DNA of 64,000 nucleotides from Maricaulis salignorans (GTDB lineage: Bacteria > Pseudomonadota > Alphaproteobacteria > Caulobacterales > Maricaulaceae). Positions 8,913 to 17,359 of this stretch are shown in pieces. The notes under the pieces are model-generated. The model was given only the letters and a program-made list of their open reading frames with translations, did no database searches and had not been told where the DNA came from. The stretch lies in NCBI RefSeq assembly GCF_900103475.1, contig NZ_FNHG01000006.1, forward strand, positions 62,001 through 126,000. Direction: 5' to 3'. A program made the position numbers and the translations under genes. Positions within the stretch are counted from its first letter, which is position 1. Each line of letters opens with the position of its first letter.

Positions 8913-9502
8913 CCGCCCGTCTAATCCTTGCCTCGGGCAGCCAGATCCGGCGCCAGATCCTCCAGGACGCCGGAATTGCGTTCGAGATCATCAAGTCCAA
9001 TGTCGATGAGGACCTGTTGAAGCAGGAAAACGCCGCGCTCTCGCCCTCGGCCATGGCTGTATTGCTCGGCCAGGCCAAGGCAGTACAGGTGTCGAGCCGG
9101 CATCCCGATGCGCTGGTGCTGGGAGCTGATCAGACCATGGAGCTCGATGGCGCCCTGCTCGACAAGCTGCCCCGCCGGGATCTGGCGCGGCAACGCCTGT
9201 CCGCCATGCGGGGCCAGCCACACCAGCTTCATGCCGGTTTGACGCTCGCCCAGGCCGGAAAGCCGGTATGGCAGCACCAACAAAGCTCAACCCTCTGGGT
9301 GCGCGATTTCTCCGATGCTTTCCTGGATCACTATCTGGCCGAAGCTGGTGATGAATTGACAGCCAGCGTCGGGGCTTACGCCTTTGAAGGCCTGGGCGCG
9401 CAATTATTTGACCGGGTCGATGGTGATTTTCATGCCGTGCTCGGATTGCCGCTCCTGCCCGTGATGAGCGCCTTGCGTCAGCATGGCCTGCTGACGTCAT
9501 GA
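8909..9502 (+). CDS. maf: Maf family nucleotide pyrophosphatase
   Basis: A 197-residue Maf-like protein, a house-cleaning pyrophosphatase acting on non-canonical or modified NTPs. The N-terminal LILASGSQIRRQIL matches the phosphate-binding S-x-S-x-x-R-R pattern, and VLGADQTM matches the conserved catalytic aspartate block. Which subclass (dTTP/UTP or m7GTP type) is not certain. It overlaps ppsR at its start and aroE at its end by 4 bases each. Confidence 0.9.
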   Translation: MTARLILASGSQIRRQILQDAGIAFEIIKSNVDEDLLKQENAALSPSAMAVLLGQAKAVQVSSRHPDALVLGADQTMELDGALLDKLPRRDLARQRLSAMRGQPHQLHAGLTLAQAGKPVWQHQQSSTLWVRDFSDAFLDHYLAEAGDELTASVGAYAFEGLGAQLFDRVDGDFHAVLGLPLLPVMSALRQHGLLTS

Positions 9503-10344
9503 AACCCACCGGCGCAGCCAGACTGGCCGGCGTGGCCGGCGATCCGATTGCCCATTCACTCTCGCCCAGCCTGATGGCGGCGTGGATTAAAGCCGCCGGA
9601 CTGGACGCGGTCTATTCGCCGTTCAGGATTGCGCCAGACGATGCAGAGGCCTTCTTTCGCGCCCTGGCCCGGACTCAATGCTCGGGCCTCAATATTACCT
9701 TGCCCCACAAGCAGACCGCCCTGGCGATCGCTGATCAGGTCAGCCCGGCAGCTCGCGCAATTGGCGCTGCCAATCTCCTGACATTCCGCGATGGAATGAT
9801 CCACGCGGACAATACTGATGCGGCTGGCTTTCTCGGCGCCCTTCTCGCCCGGGGCGTCGACCCGGAGCGCGGACCGGCCCTGGTTCTCGGTGCCGGCGGT
9901 GCGGCGAGGGCAATCGCCTATGCCCTTCATCAGGCCGGTGTTCCGGAGATCCGGCTGAGCAATCGCAGTCGCTCGAATGCGGCGGACCTGGCGCGCGATC
10001 TGGTGCCGGACGCCCGAATTCATGACTGGGATGATCGTGACCAGGCGCTCGATGGTGCCGCGCTCATCGTGAATGCCACCTCCCTGGGACTCTCGGGCGC
10101 CGGTGATCTTGTCATGGACTGGCGAAGGGCGCCGACGGACGCTGTTGCCGCTGACAGCGTCTACAAGCCGTTGCAGACGGGATTTCTGCGCGACGCCGCC
10201 AAATGCGGGCTTGGGACGGTCGATGGGCTGGGCATGTTGATTGGTCAGGCCCGGCCGAGCTTTGAGGCGTTTTTCGGCATTGCACCGCCGGAAGGGGTTG
10301 ATGCCCACGCCCTGTTGCACGCCATGCTGGAGCCGGCGCTATGA
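9499..10344 (+). CDS. aroE: shikimate dehydrogenase (NADP+)
   Basis: AroE reduces 3-dehydroshikimate in the shikimate pathway for aromatic amino acids. The 281-residue protein has the substrate-site block LNITLPHKQTAL with the catalytic lysine near residue 66, the partner aspartate in ADNTDAAGF, and the NADP loop VLGAGGAARAIAYAL near residue 135. The length is normal. It sits in the ppsR-maf-aroE-coaE run with 4-base overlaps at both ends. Confidence 0.96.
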   Translation: MKPTGAARLAGVAGDPIAHSLSPSLMAAWIKAAGLDAVYSPFRIAPDDAEAFFRALARTQCSGLNITLPHKQTALAIADQVSPAARAIGAANLLTFRDGMIHADNTDAAGFLGALLARGVDPERGPALVLGAGGAARAIAYALHQAGVPEIRLSNRSRSNAADLARDLVPDARIHDWDDRDQALDGAALIVNATSLGLSGAGDLVMDWRRAPTDAVAADSVYKPLQTGFLRDAAKCGLGTVDGLGMLIGQARPSFEAFFGIAPPEGVDAHALLHAMLEPAL

Positions 10345-10940
10345 AGATTATCGGACTGACCGGCTCTATCGGCATGGGCAAATCCGCGACCGCGGCCCTG
10401 ATGGCCGAGGCCGGCATACCGGTGTTTGACTCCGACGCCAGTGTGCACGCGCTTTATGCAAAGGGTGGCAAGGCGGTCGGCCCGGTTGGTGAGATGTTTC
10501 CCGGCGTCGTGGTGGACGGTGCGATCGACCGGTCGCGCCTCTCCGCGGCTCTGCATGAAGACCCGAGCGGGTTCGCGCGGCTGGAAGCCATCGTTCACCC
10601 GCTTGTGCTTGAGCAGCGTGAAGCCTTTCTCCACGAAGCGCATGAGCGCGGCGCAGATCTGGTCGTGTTTGATATTCCACTCCTGTTCGAGACCGGCGCC
10701 CACGAAGATGTTGATCATGTCCTGGTCGTCTATGCCCCCGAGGCGGAGCGCCGGGCGCGTGTCCTGCAGCGGCCGGGCATGACGGACGCGAAGCTGGACG
10801 CCATAATCGCCCGCCAGCTCGATGATTCGAGCAAGCTGGCGCGGGCGGATTATCGGGTTGAGACGTCCGGTGGCCTGGAGGATGCCCGGCGCCAGCTGGA
10901 GCAGATCCTGAGTTCGATACGCGAACAGGCCGGGGGCTGA
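10341..10940 (+). CDS. coaE: dephospho-CoA kinase
   Basis: CoaE phosphorylates dephospho-CoA in the final step of coenzyme A synthesis. The 199-residue product opens with IIGLTGSIGMGKSATAALM, a P-loop at residues 8-15, followed by the PVFDSDASVHALY substrate block and the VVFDIPLLFETG segment of the family. It overlaps aroE by 4 bases and is followed after a few bases by dnaQ. Confidence 0.96.
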   Translation: MKIIGLTGSIGMGKSATAALMAEAGIPVFDSDASVHALYAKGGKAVGPVGEMFPGVVVDGAIDRSRLSAALHEDPSGFARLEAIVHPLVLEQREAFLHEAHERGADLVVFDIPLLFETGAHEDVDHVLVVYAPEAERRARVLQRPGMTDAKLDAIIARQLDDSSKLARADYRVETSGGLEDARRQLEQILSSIREQAGG

Positions 10941-10948
10941 GGATTATG

Positions 10949-11647
10949 ATGCGCGAAATCGTTTTCGATACCGAGACTACCGGCCTGTACGCGACATCCG
11001 GCGATCGCGTGACCGAGCTGGGCTGTGTCGAGATCATCGACTTCATCCCGACCGGCCGCACCTGGCATGCCTATGTCAATCCGCAGCGCTCGACGCCGAA
11101 GGAAGTCGTCGAGATCACCGGGCTGACCGATGCCTTCCTCGCGGACAAACCCCTGTTTTCACAGATCGCCGAGGAATTCATCGACTTTGTGGGTGATGCC
11201 GGACTGGTCGCGCATAATGCGCCCTTCGACCGCGGCTTCATCAATATGGAGCTCGAGCGGCTCGGGCGTCCCGGCTATGCCGAGGCCCGGTTCAAGGATA
11301 CCGCCCGGATCGCACGGGCCAAATTCCCCGGCTCCTATGTCTCCCTCGACGCCTTGTGCAAACGCTTTGATATCTCGCTGGAAAGCCGTGAGAAACACGG
11401 TGCCCTGATCGATGCCCAGCTGCTCGCCGAGGTTTATCTCGAGCTATCGGGCGGTCGCACCCGCGCGTTGGATCTCAGTGGTCAGGGAGAGGCCGGGCCG
11501 GGCGAAGTCGTCTTTCCGCCGCAGGCCGTGCGGCCCAGCCCGCTCAACCGGGCCCAGACAGAATCAGAGCGCGCCGCCCATGCTGCCTTCATTGAGGAGC
11601 TGGGCGAAAACGCGCTCTGGAAAAAACTGACGATCGGCCAGGGCTGA
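10949..11647 (+). CDS. dnaQ: DNA polymerase III epsilon subunit (3'-5' proofreading exonuclease)
   Basis: A 232-residue proofreading exonuclease of the replicative polymerase. The three Exo motifs are visible: FDTETTGL near residue 7, HNAPFDRGFI near residue 92 and HGALIDAQLLAEVY near residue 152. The C-terminal tail after about residue 180 would tether it to the polymerase alpha subunit. I chose the second of two tandem ATG codons because GAGG lies 6 bases before it. It is in the coaE-dnaQ-secB order also known next to the Caulobacter origin. Confidence 0.95.
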   Translation: MREIVFDTETTGLYATSGDRVTELGCVEIIDFIPTGRTWHAYVNPQRSTPKEVVEITGLTDAFLADKPLFSQIAEEFIDFVGDAGLVAHNAPFDRGFINMELERLGRPGYAEARFKDTARIARAKFPGSYVSLDALCKRFDISLESREKHGALIDAQLLAEVYLELSGGRTRALDLSGQGEAGPGEVVFPPQAVRPSPLNRAQTESERAAHAAFIEELGENALWKKLTIGQG

Positions 11648-11657
11648 CCGAAACGGG

Positions 11658-12176
11658 CTAATTGCCCGCTTCAGGTGCGCCATTGCCATTGGTGTCGGCG
11701 CCCGGGACAGCAGCAGCCCGCTTGAGCATTTGCTGGCGATAGAGACCGGCGAAATCAACAGGATCCAGCATCAGCGGCGGGAAGCCACCATCGCGCGTCG
11801 CGTCGGCCAGGACACGGCGGGCGAAGGGGAAGAGCAGACGCGGACATTCAATCAGCAGGAAGGGCTCGCGATCCATGTCGGCAACATTGGCCAGCTGGAA
11901 CAGGCCGCCATAGGCCAGCTCGGTGATGAAGACGACATCGCCATCTTCACGGGCGGCATTGGCGGAAATATTGAGCACGACTTCGAAAGCACCTTCGCTG
12001 ACGGTGCGGGCCTGGACGTCGATCGCCAGATCAATTCCGGGAGCCTGGGCATTGCGCAGGGAATCCGGCGCGCCCGGGTTTTCGAATGACAAATCCTTCA
12101 CATACTGCGCGAGAATGCGTAGCTGCGGCGGGAGTGGCGGCGTATTTTCGGCAGGCGTGGATGGAGCGTCGGTCAT
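11658..12176 (-). CDS. secB: protein-export chaperone SecB
   Basis: SecB is a tetrameric cytosolic chaperone that holds preproteins unfolded and hands them to SecA. The family blocks LAQYVKDLSFENPGAP and FITELAYGGLFQLANV are present, as is LFPFARRVLADATRDGGFPPL. The 172-residue length suits alphaproteobacterial SecB, with a low-complexity tail. ATG 12176 is chosen over an upstream in-frame GTG (12188) because the family begins near MTDAPS and GGGG lies upstream. It converges on dnaQ with 10 bases between the stops. Confidence 0.96.
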   Translation of the reverse strand: MTDAPSTPAENTPPLPPQLRILAQYVKDLSFENPGAPDSLRNAQAPGIDLAIDVQARTVSEGAFEVVLNISANAAREDGDVVFITELAYGGLFQLANVADMDREPFLLIECPRLLFPFARRVLADATRDGGFPPLMLDPVDFAGLYRQQMLKRAAAVPGADTNGNGAPEAGN

Positions 12177-12370
12177 GAAAATCCCCACAGGACGGGCGTC
12201 GGTGATACGGTCGTGACCAGAATGGCCACACGAAACGAGGCGCGCCGGTTAGCATGCGGGCCGGGCCGGAGCAAGCATGCTGGGTTTCAGCGACAAGGCT
12301 GACGGCTGGACAAATAGCGGCTATATCTGATCAACATTCCCTACCGGCCCAATCGAGCGGCGACAATCAC

Positions 12371-13000
12371 ATGTTTGAACTTCTATCCACTCTCATTTTT
12401 GCCGGCATCGCGATCTTTATTGCGATCCGCCTCTACTCGACCCTCGGCCGGCGCGAGGGGCATATGGAAGCGCCGCCCGCGAGCGATCCAAATGCGCGCC
12501 CATCCCTGTCTGATGTGCCGCAGAGCCATTTGCGTCCGGCCTTTGAAGGACGTGCGGCGGCAGGCCTCGAGGCGATTGCGGCGGTGGATCCCGGTTTTGA
12601 CCCCGAGAGCTTCACCAGCGGTGCCCGGGCGGCCTATACGATGATCGTCGAGGCCTTTGCCAAGGGCGATCTGGCGGCCTTGCGGCCCTTGCTCGCCGAC
12701 AAGGTCTATCAGCGCTATGCCGATGCCATCGCGGCGCGCAATGAGCGCAAGCAAAGCGTTCGGACCGAGATCGAACGGATCAAGGCGGCCGAGATCAGCG
12801 AAGCCTCGCACGAGGGCCATATCGCGCGGGTCAAGGTCAGCTTTGAGGCTGAAATCGCTACGGAAACCCTTGGCGAAAACGGGGAGCGCGTGTCCGGTGA
12901 CCTGGGCACTCTGAACACGGTTCGCGAGAATTGGGTGTTTGAGCGCCGCACCGATAATGCCAATCCGAACTGGGTCTTGACCGGTGTGGCGGCGGTATAG
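12371..13000 (+). CDS. Tim44/TimA family putative membrane adaptor
   Basis: A 209-residue protein with one N-terminal membrane segment (LLSTLIFAGIAIFIAIRLYSTLG, residues 4-26), a variable linker, and a Tim44-like domain from about residue 75 to the end (FTSGARAAYTMIVEAFAKGD, LRPLLADKVYQRYADAIAAR). Bacterial TimA relatives are thought to be inner-membrane proteins; their job is not settled. ATG 12371 is the start that gives the family-like N-terminus. Its last 17 bases overlap the start of mltA, suggesting coupled translation, and it is divergent from secB. Confidence 0.9.
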   Translation: MFELLSTLIFAGIAIFIAIRLYSTLGRREGHMEAPPASDPNARPSLSDVPQSHLRPAFEGRAAAGLEAIAAVDPGFDPESFTSGARAAYTMIVEAFAKGDLAALRPLLADKVYQRYADAIAARNERKQSVRTEIERIKAAEISEASHEGHIARVKVSFEAEIATETLGENGERVSGDLGTLNTVRENWVFERRTDNANPNWVLTGVAAV

Positions 13001-14231
13001 CCCGGCCGCCTTTCTGATCGCGCTGTCAGTGGCAGCGTGTCAGCCGGCGCCCGTTCCACAACCCGAACCCGAGCCGGAACCACCTGTCGAACAACCCCTC
13101 CCGACCGGTCTTCAATTATTGCCGGCGCATTGGGACGCCCTGCCGGGCTGGGCTGATGCCGATATGCGCGCCGCGCTGGGCGCCTTTATGCGGTCCTGCG
13201 CCCGGCTTGATAATCGCAGCGATTCCGAGCCCTTGAGCCCGAGAGCCGCATGGGCCGGCCAGGTCGGTGACTGGCGTGCGGCCTGTACGGCGGCGGCGAT
13301 GACCGGGCCAACGGCCGAGGCGGCGCAGGCGACGTTCGAGGCTTTTTTCGCGCCGGTACGGGCGATTGCGCTCGATGAAACGGGCGAGGCTGTCGGCGAA
13401 ACCGGTTTGCTGACCGGGTATTACGAACCCTATGTCGAAGTGCGCGGCGAAGCGGATGGTGAGTTCAGCCAACCCTTGCGGCGGCGCCCGGCGGATCTGG
13501 TTTCGGTGGATCTGGGTCTGTTTGAATCCGATCTGGCGGGGCGGCGGATTGTGGGCCGGGTCAATGACGGGTCTTTGGTCCGCTATTATAACCGGGCCGA
13601 GATCGAGGTGGATAATCGCGGCGAGATTTTTGCCTGGGGCCGGCCGATTGATGTGTTCTTCCTGCAGATCCAGGGCTCCGGCCGGCTGGTCGATGCCGGG
13701 GGTAATCAGAGCCGTGCGGCCTTCGCGGCGCATAATGGCCTGCCCTATCGCTCGATCGGGCGCGAGCTGATTGAACGCGGGGAGCTGCAAGCCCATGCGG
13801 CCTCGAAAGCGGGCATTGAGGCCTGGCTGAACCGCAATGGCAGCGCTGCGACGGCGGAATTATTCTCGGTCAATCCGCGCTATGTTTTCTTTGAAACACA
13901 AGACCTTACCGACCCGACTTTGGGGCCGCGCGGCTCCTCCGGTGTGGCGCTGACGCCGATGGCCTCGATCGCGGTCGACCCGGCCTTCCATGCCTGGGGC
14001 GTACCGGTCTGGCTGGCCGCTGATCTGCCCGATATGCCTGCCTGGACAGGGCTAGTCGTGACCCAGGATGGCGGCGGTGCGATCAATGGTCCGCTGCGTG
14101 GTGACTTCTTCTGGGGCTGGGGCGAGCTTGAGGAACGGCGCGCCGGGACGACGCGGGCCCAGGCGCAGTGGACTGTTTTGCTTCCGGTTTCTGTCGCGCA
14201 GCGCATCGTCGACGCGACGCCGCCGGCCTGA
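12984..14231 (+). CDS. mltA: membrane-bound lytic murein transglycosylase A
   Basis: MltA cleaves peptidoglycan glycan strands to give 1,6-anhydromuropeptides. The 415-residue product starts with a lipoprotein signal peptide ending in SVAAC (Cys19 as lipid anchor), then a proline/glutamate-rich tether, the MltA domain with the GLLTGYYEPYVEV block, and the C-terminal 3D domain with TQDGGGAINGPLRGDFFWG carrying the catalytic aspartates. The start is GTG at 12984, inside the end of the upstream gene. The anhydromuropeptide permease AmpG of this window would import the products. Confidence 0.94.
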   Translation: MWRRYSPAAFLIALSVAACQPAPVPQPEPEPEPPVEQPLPTGLQLLPAHWDALPGWADADMRAALGAFMRSCARLDNRSDSEPLSPRAAWAGQVGDWRAACTAAAMTGPTAEAAQATFEAFFAPVRAIALDETGEAVGETGLLTGYYEPYVEVRGEADGEFSQPLRRRPADLVSVDLGLFESDLAGRRIVGRVNDGSLVRYYNRAEIEVDNRGEIFAWGRPIDVFFLQIQGSGRLVDAGGNQSRAAFAAHNGLPYRSIGRELIERGELQAHAASKAGIEAWLNRNGSAATAELFSVNPRYVFFETQDLTDPTLGPRGSSGVALTPMASIAVDPAFHAWGVPVWLAADLPDMPAWTGLVVTQDGGGAINGPLRGDFFWGWGELEERRAGTTRAQAQWTVLLPVSVAQRIVDATPPA

Positions 14232-14235
14232 TCGG

Positions 14236-14808
14236 ATGGCTCGCAAACGCTCCCTGCGTCCGGAGGAAAAGGCGATCTGGCGCAAGATTGCCAGCTCGAC
14301 CAAGCCGCTGTCACCGGACCGGATGGACAAGCTGGACGATCCGGAACCGCCTGAATTGTCTCCTGAAAAACCCGCACCTGACAAGAAGTTGTCACTCAGG
14401 AACAGCCATTTTCCCCACCCGCACAGCAAGCCGAAACTGCCGGCTCTGCCGGTTGACCGGGGCGGTGAGAAACGGGTGCGTAAAGGGCGTCTGGAGATTG
14501 ACGGGCGCATTGATTTGCATGGGCTGACGCAGGATATGGCGCTGAGAACATTGCGGAATTTTCTGGCGATGGCCTATCGCGATGGCTATAGGACCGTGCT
14601 GGTCATCACGGGTAAGGGGTTCAAGGCGCGCGAGCGCGAGAGCGAGCCGTGGGAAAACCATGAGGAGCCCGGTGTTTTGCGGCGTAAATTGCCGGAATGG
14701 CTTGGTAATCCGGAGTTTCGTCAGTGGGTGTCAGGGTATGCGATCGCGCATTTGCGCCATGGCGGGGGCGGCGCTTTTTACGTCACCATGCGGCGGGTGA
14801 AGCCGTAA
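14236..14808 (+). CDS. Smr/MutS2 family protein
   Basis: A 190-residue protein with a basic, proline-rich N-terminal half and a C-terminal Smr domain. The domain shows the DLHG motif (IDLHGLTQDMALRTL, near residue 94), the TGKG variant of the TGxG motif, and the terminal HGGGGAFYVTMRR block. Smr domains are nucleases or nucleic-acid binders in several proteins; a stand-alone copy like this has no settled role. It begins 4 bases after mltA. A longer frame upstream of ATG 14236 lies inside mltA and is not believable. Confidence 0.9.
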   Translation: MARKRSLRPEEKAIWRKIASSTKPLSPDRMDKLDDPEPPELSPEKPAPDKKLSLRNSHFPHPHSKPKLPALPVDRGGEKRVRKGRLEIDGRIDLHGLTQDMALRTLRNFLAMAYRDGYRTVLVITGKGFKARERESEPWENHEEPGVLRRKLPEWLGNPEFRQWVSGYAIAHLRHGGGGAFYVTMRRVKP

Positions 14809-14995
14809 ACCGGCGTGTGGCTCAAGCTACCCCTGGACGGCCACAGCCCTGCCACTCATTTGCCGCTCATCATCGCCTGGTCTGCCATCAGCTTGCCGCT
14901 GCCTCGGGGGACCCTGTTGCGGGAGTCGATTCCGCAGGCGGAAAACCGACGACACCATCCCCCGGCTCGAACCTCCGGACGGATTCTCAGGTGTC

Positions 14996-15040
14996 GCATT
15001 TTCGAACCGCAAAACCGGTTCCCACTTTTGCTGAAAATGC
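14996..15040. repeat. dispersed palindromic element, copy 1
   Basis: A 45-base element with outer arms GCATTTTC (14996-15003) and GAAAATGC (15033-15040) and an inner stem GAACCG/CGGTTC. A second copy at 34876-34920 is nearly identical but has GCGTTTTC/GAAAACGC arms, so the pairing is kept by a compensating change. Elements of this general form are abundant in Alphaproteobacteria. It lies between convergent genes. Confidence 0.9.
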
Positions 15041-15063
15041 TCCGGCCTCAAAAACGCGGCCCG

Positions 15064-16368
15064 TCAGAGAATGAATTTCGACAGATCGACATTCTTCGCC
15101 AGATTGCCGACATGCTCGGCGACATAATCCGGATCGATCACAATCGTCTCGCCATCGCGGTCGGAGGCGGAGAATGAAATCTCCTCGACCAGTTTTTCCA
15201 TCACCGTCTGCAAACGCCGCGCGCCGATATTCTCGACCGAGGCATTGACCTCGTGCGCCAGCGAAGCGAGCGCGTCGATGGCTTCATCGGTGAAATCGAG
15301 CGTGACGCCCTCCGTGCCCATCAGCGCGACATATTGCGTGATCAGGCTGGCTTCCGGTTCGGTGAGAATGCGTTTGAGATCGGCTTCGCTGAGCGCCTGC
15401 AGTTCGACGCGGATCGGCAGCCGGCCCTGCAATTCGGGCAGCATGTCGGACGGTTTGGCCAGGTGGAAGGCGCCCGAGGCGATAAACAGGATATGGTCGG
15501 TCTTCATCACGCCATGCTTGGTGGTCACCGAGGTGCCCTCGATCAGCGGCAGCAGGTCCCGCTGCACGCCTTCGCGGGAGACATCCGCGCCGCGGGCGTC
15601 GGAGCGGCCGACAATCTTGTCGATCTCGTCGAGAAAGACGATGCCGTCATTTTCCGCCAGCTTGATGGCATCGGCCGTGATCGCGGCATCATCGAGCAGT
15701 TTGTCGGCTTCCTCGGCCAAAAGCGGCTCATAGGCCTCGCGCACCTTCATGCGCACGGTTTTGGTCTTCTTGCCGAAACCCTTGCCCAGGATATCGCCGA
15801 GATTGATCACGCCGGCGCCGCCACCGGGCACGCCGGGAATATCCATCATCGGCATGCCGCCGGCATCATTGAGCTCGATCTCGACATCCTTGTCGTCGAG
15901 CTCGCCATCACGCAGCCGCTTGCGAAAGCTCTCGCGCGTCGCCGGACTGGCACCGGGACCGACGAGGGCATCCACCACGCGGTCCTCAGCTTGGGCTTCG
16001 GCCTGGGCCTTGACCGCCTCGCGGCGGTTTTCGCGCACCAGGGTGATCGCCACCTCGACCAGGTCGCGGGCGATCTGGTCGACATCGCGGCCGACATAGC
16101 CGACCTCGGTAAACTTGGTCGCCTCGACTTTTATGAAGGGCGCCCCGGCCAGCCTGGCCAGGCGGCGCGAGATCTCGGTCTTGCCGACGCCGGTGGGCCC
16201 GATCATCAGGATATTCTTCGGCATCACCTCTTCGCGCAGGCCCGGTTCAAGCTGACGCCGGCGCCAGCGATTGCGCAGGGCGATCGCCACCGCCTTCTTG
16301 GCATCGCCCTGGCCGACAATAAAGCGGTCGAGCTCGGAAACAATTTCGCGCGGCGTAAATTCAGTCAT
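15064..16368 (-). CDS. hslU: ATP-dependent protease ATPase subunit HslU
   Basis: HslU is the AAA+ unfoldase that feeds substrates to the HslV peptidase. The 434-residue protein starts [20 protein letters not shown], has Walker A GPTGVGKT near residue 57 and Walker [11 protein letters not shown] near residue 245, and holds the inserted I-domain between them. The C-terminal tail ends [10 protein letters not shown], the peptide that docks into HslV. ATG 16368 is the family start; the frame extends upstream to 16485 without homology. Unusually, hslV is not next door but 6.5 kb upstream. Confidence 0.97.
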   Translation of the reverse strand: MTEFTPREIVSELDRFIVGQGDAKKAVAIALRNRWRRRQLEPGLREEVMPKNILMIGPTGVGKTEISRRLARLAGAPFIKVEATKFTEVGYVGRDVDQIARDLVEVAITLVRENRREAVKAQAEAQAEDRVVDALVGPGASPATRESFRKRLRDGELDDKDVEIELNDAGGMPMMDIPGVPGGGAGVINLGDILGKGFGKKTKTVRMKVREAYEPLLAEEADKLLDDAAITADAIKLAENDGIVFLDEIDKIVGRSDARGADVSREGVQRDLLPLIEGTSVTTKHGVMKTDHILFIASGAFHLAKPSDMLPELQGRLPIRVELQALSEADLKRILTEPEASLITQYVALMGTEGVTLDFTDEAIDALASLAHEVNASVENIGARRLQTVMEKLVEEISFSASDRDGETIVIDPDYVAEHVGNLAKNVDLSKFIL

Positions 16369-16452
16369 GACAGGTTTCGCATTTGGCTTGGCTTCGCCCT
16401 CCATGTAATCAGGACGGAGCGATGAAACCAGAGCTGAAAGGCATTTACCGAC

Positions 16453-16905
16453 ATGAAGAGCGATCAACAACGCCCCCGCTTCCACCTGGCCTTCCCCGTC
16501 GACGACCTTGACAAGGCGCGCGCCTTCTATGGCGGCATCATGGCCTGCCCGGAAGGCCGCTCAAGCGAGAACTGGGTCGATTTCGACTTCTACGGCCACC
16601 AGATCGTCGCCCACCTCGCGCCCGGGGAATGCCAGATGTCCCCCGACCAATGCCAGGACGTCGCCACCGGCGGTGTCGACGGCAAAGCCGTCCCGGTCCG
16701 CCATTTCGGCCTGCTGATGGCCTGGGAGGACTGGGAAGACCTCGCGGAACGGTTCAAGGCCGCCGGCGTGAAATTCATCCTCGAACCCTATGTCCGCTTC
16801 AAGGGCGAAACCGGCGAGCAGGGGACGTTTTTCCTGAGGGATCCGGCGGGGAATGCGCTGGAGTTCAAGTGCTTTCGGGATGAGGGGGGGATTTTTGCGC
16901 GGTGA
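16453..16905 (+). CDS. VOC superfamily (glyoxalase-like) protein
   Basis: A 150-residue single vicinal-oxygen-chelate module. The N-terminal [20 protein letters not shown] and the C-terminal [19 protein letters not shown] are the two halves of the glyoxalase fold, with a conserved His near residue 10 and Glu near residue 138 as likely metal ligands. Substrate unknown. It starts 84 bases from hslU in the opposite direction. Its GC-rich codon use is like the core genome, in contrast with the island that begins just after it. Confidence 0.88.
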   Translation: MKSDQQRPRFHLAFPVDDLDKARAFYGGIMACPEGRSSENWVDFDFYGHQIVAHLAPGECQMSPDQCQDVATGGVDGKAVPVRHFGLLMAWEDWEDLAERFKAAGVKFILEPYVRFKGETGEQGTFFLRDPAGNALEFKCFRDEGGIFAR

Positions 16906-17054
16906 GGGGGTGAGGGTGTCGGTGGAAAATTTGTAATTTGATTTCCCACGGAAAATCACACCATATTATCGAATCATAAAGGGAGCGCGCTTGATTATCG
17001 GAGGGCATTGCTATAGATGGCCTGCCATTTTCGAATCGAGCAACTGAGAAATCC

Positions 17055-17324
17055 ATGACCAATGAACTTCTAACATCGGCATTGTCGGTCCTTTTTGGGA
17101 TTCTAGCGGTGCTGAGTCTATTTGGTGTATTTCGCTCTATGAAGTTGGGAACGACGGATTTGCGCGAAGCACGCCGCGAGGGCCGTGGAATACTCTCTCT
17201 AATCATAGCAAGCCTTCCAAACGGGCGGGAGCGCCCACAGGAAGATGTGCGTCGTGGTGTCAACAGCCATCGAAGCGTAAAGGGTGGGATCTCTTACCAT
17301 AAAAAGGCGCGTGTCTTTAGATAG
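17055..17324 (+). CDS. small membrane protein, unknown
   Basis: I do not recognise this 89-residue product. It has one clear hydrophobic segment at residues 6-26 (LTSALSVLFGILAVLSLFGVF) followed by a basic, charged soluble tail. The base composition is much more AT-rich than the flanking core genes, and it shares this with the next gene, 35 bases downstream on the same strand. A weak promoter-like pair (TTGATT at 16991, TATAGA at 17012, 15-base spacing) lies upstream. It may be a real accessory gene forming a unit with the 507-residue protein. Confidence 0.55.
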   Translation: MTNELLTSALSVLFGILAVLSLFGVFRSMKLGTTDLREARREGRGILSLIIASLPNGRERPQEDVRRGVNSHRSVKGGISYHKKARVFR

Positions 17325-17359
17325 TTGCAAACCTTGGCGGCGACACCTTATGGTGCGCT

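Noticed and set aside
14955-14975. tRNA T-loop-like GGTTCGAGCC on the minus strand
   Set aside because: No acceptor stem, anticodon arm or CCA around it; no tRNA was found anywhere in the window.
15253-16425. Long plus-strand open frame opposite hslU (390 codons)
   Set aside because: It is the antisense shadow of hslU, caused by high GC; composition is not protein-like and hslU is certain.
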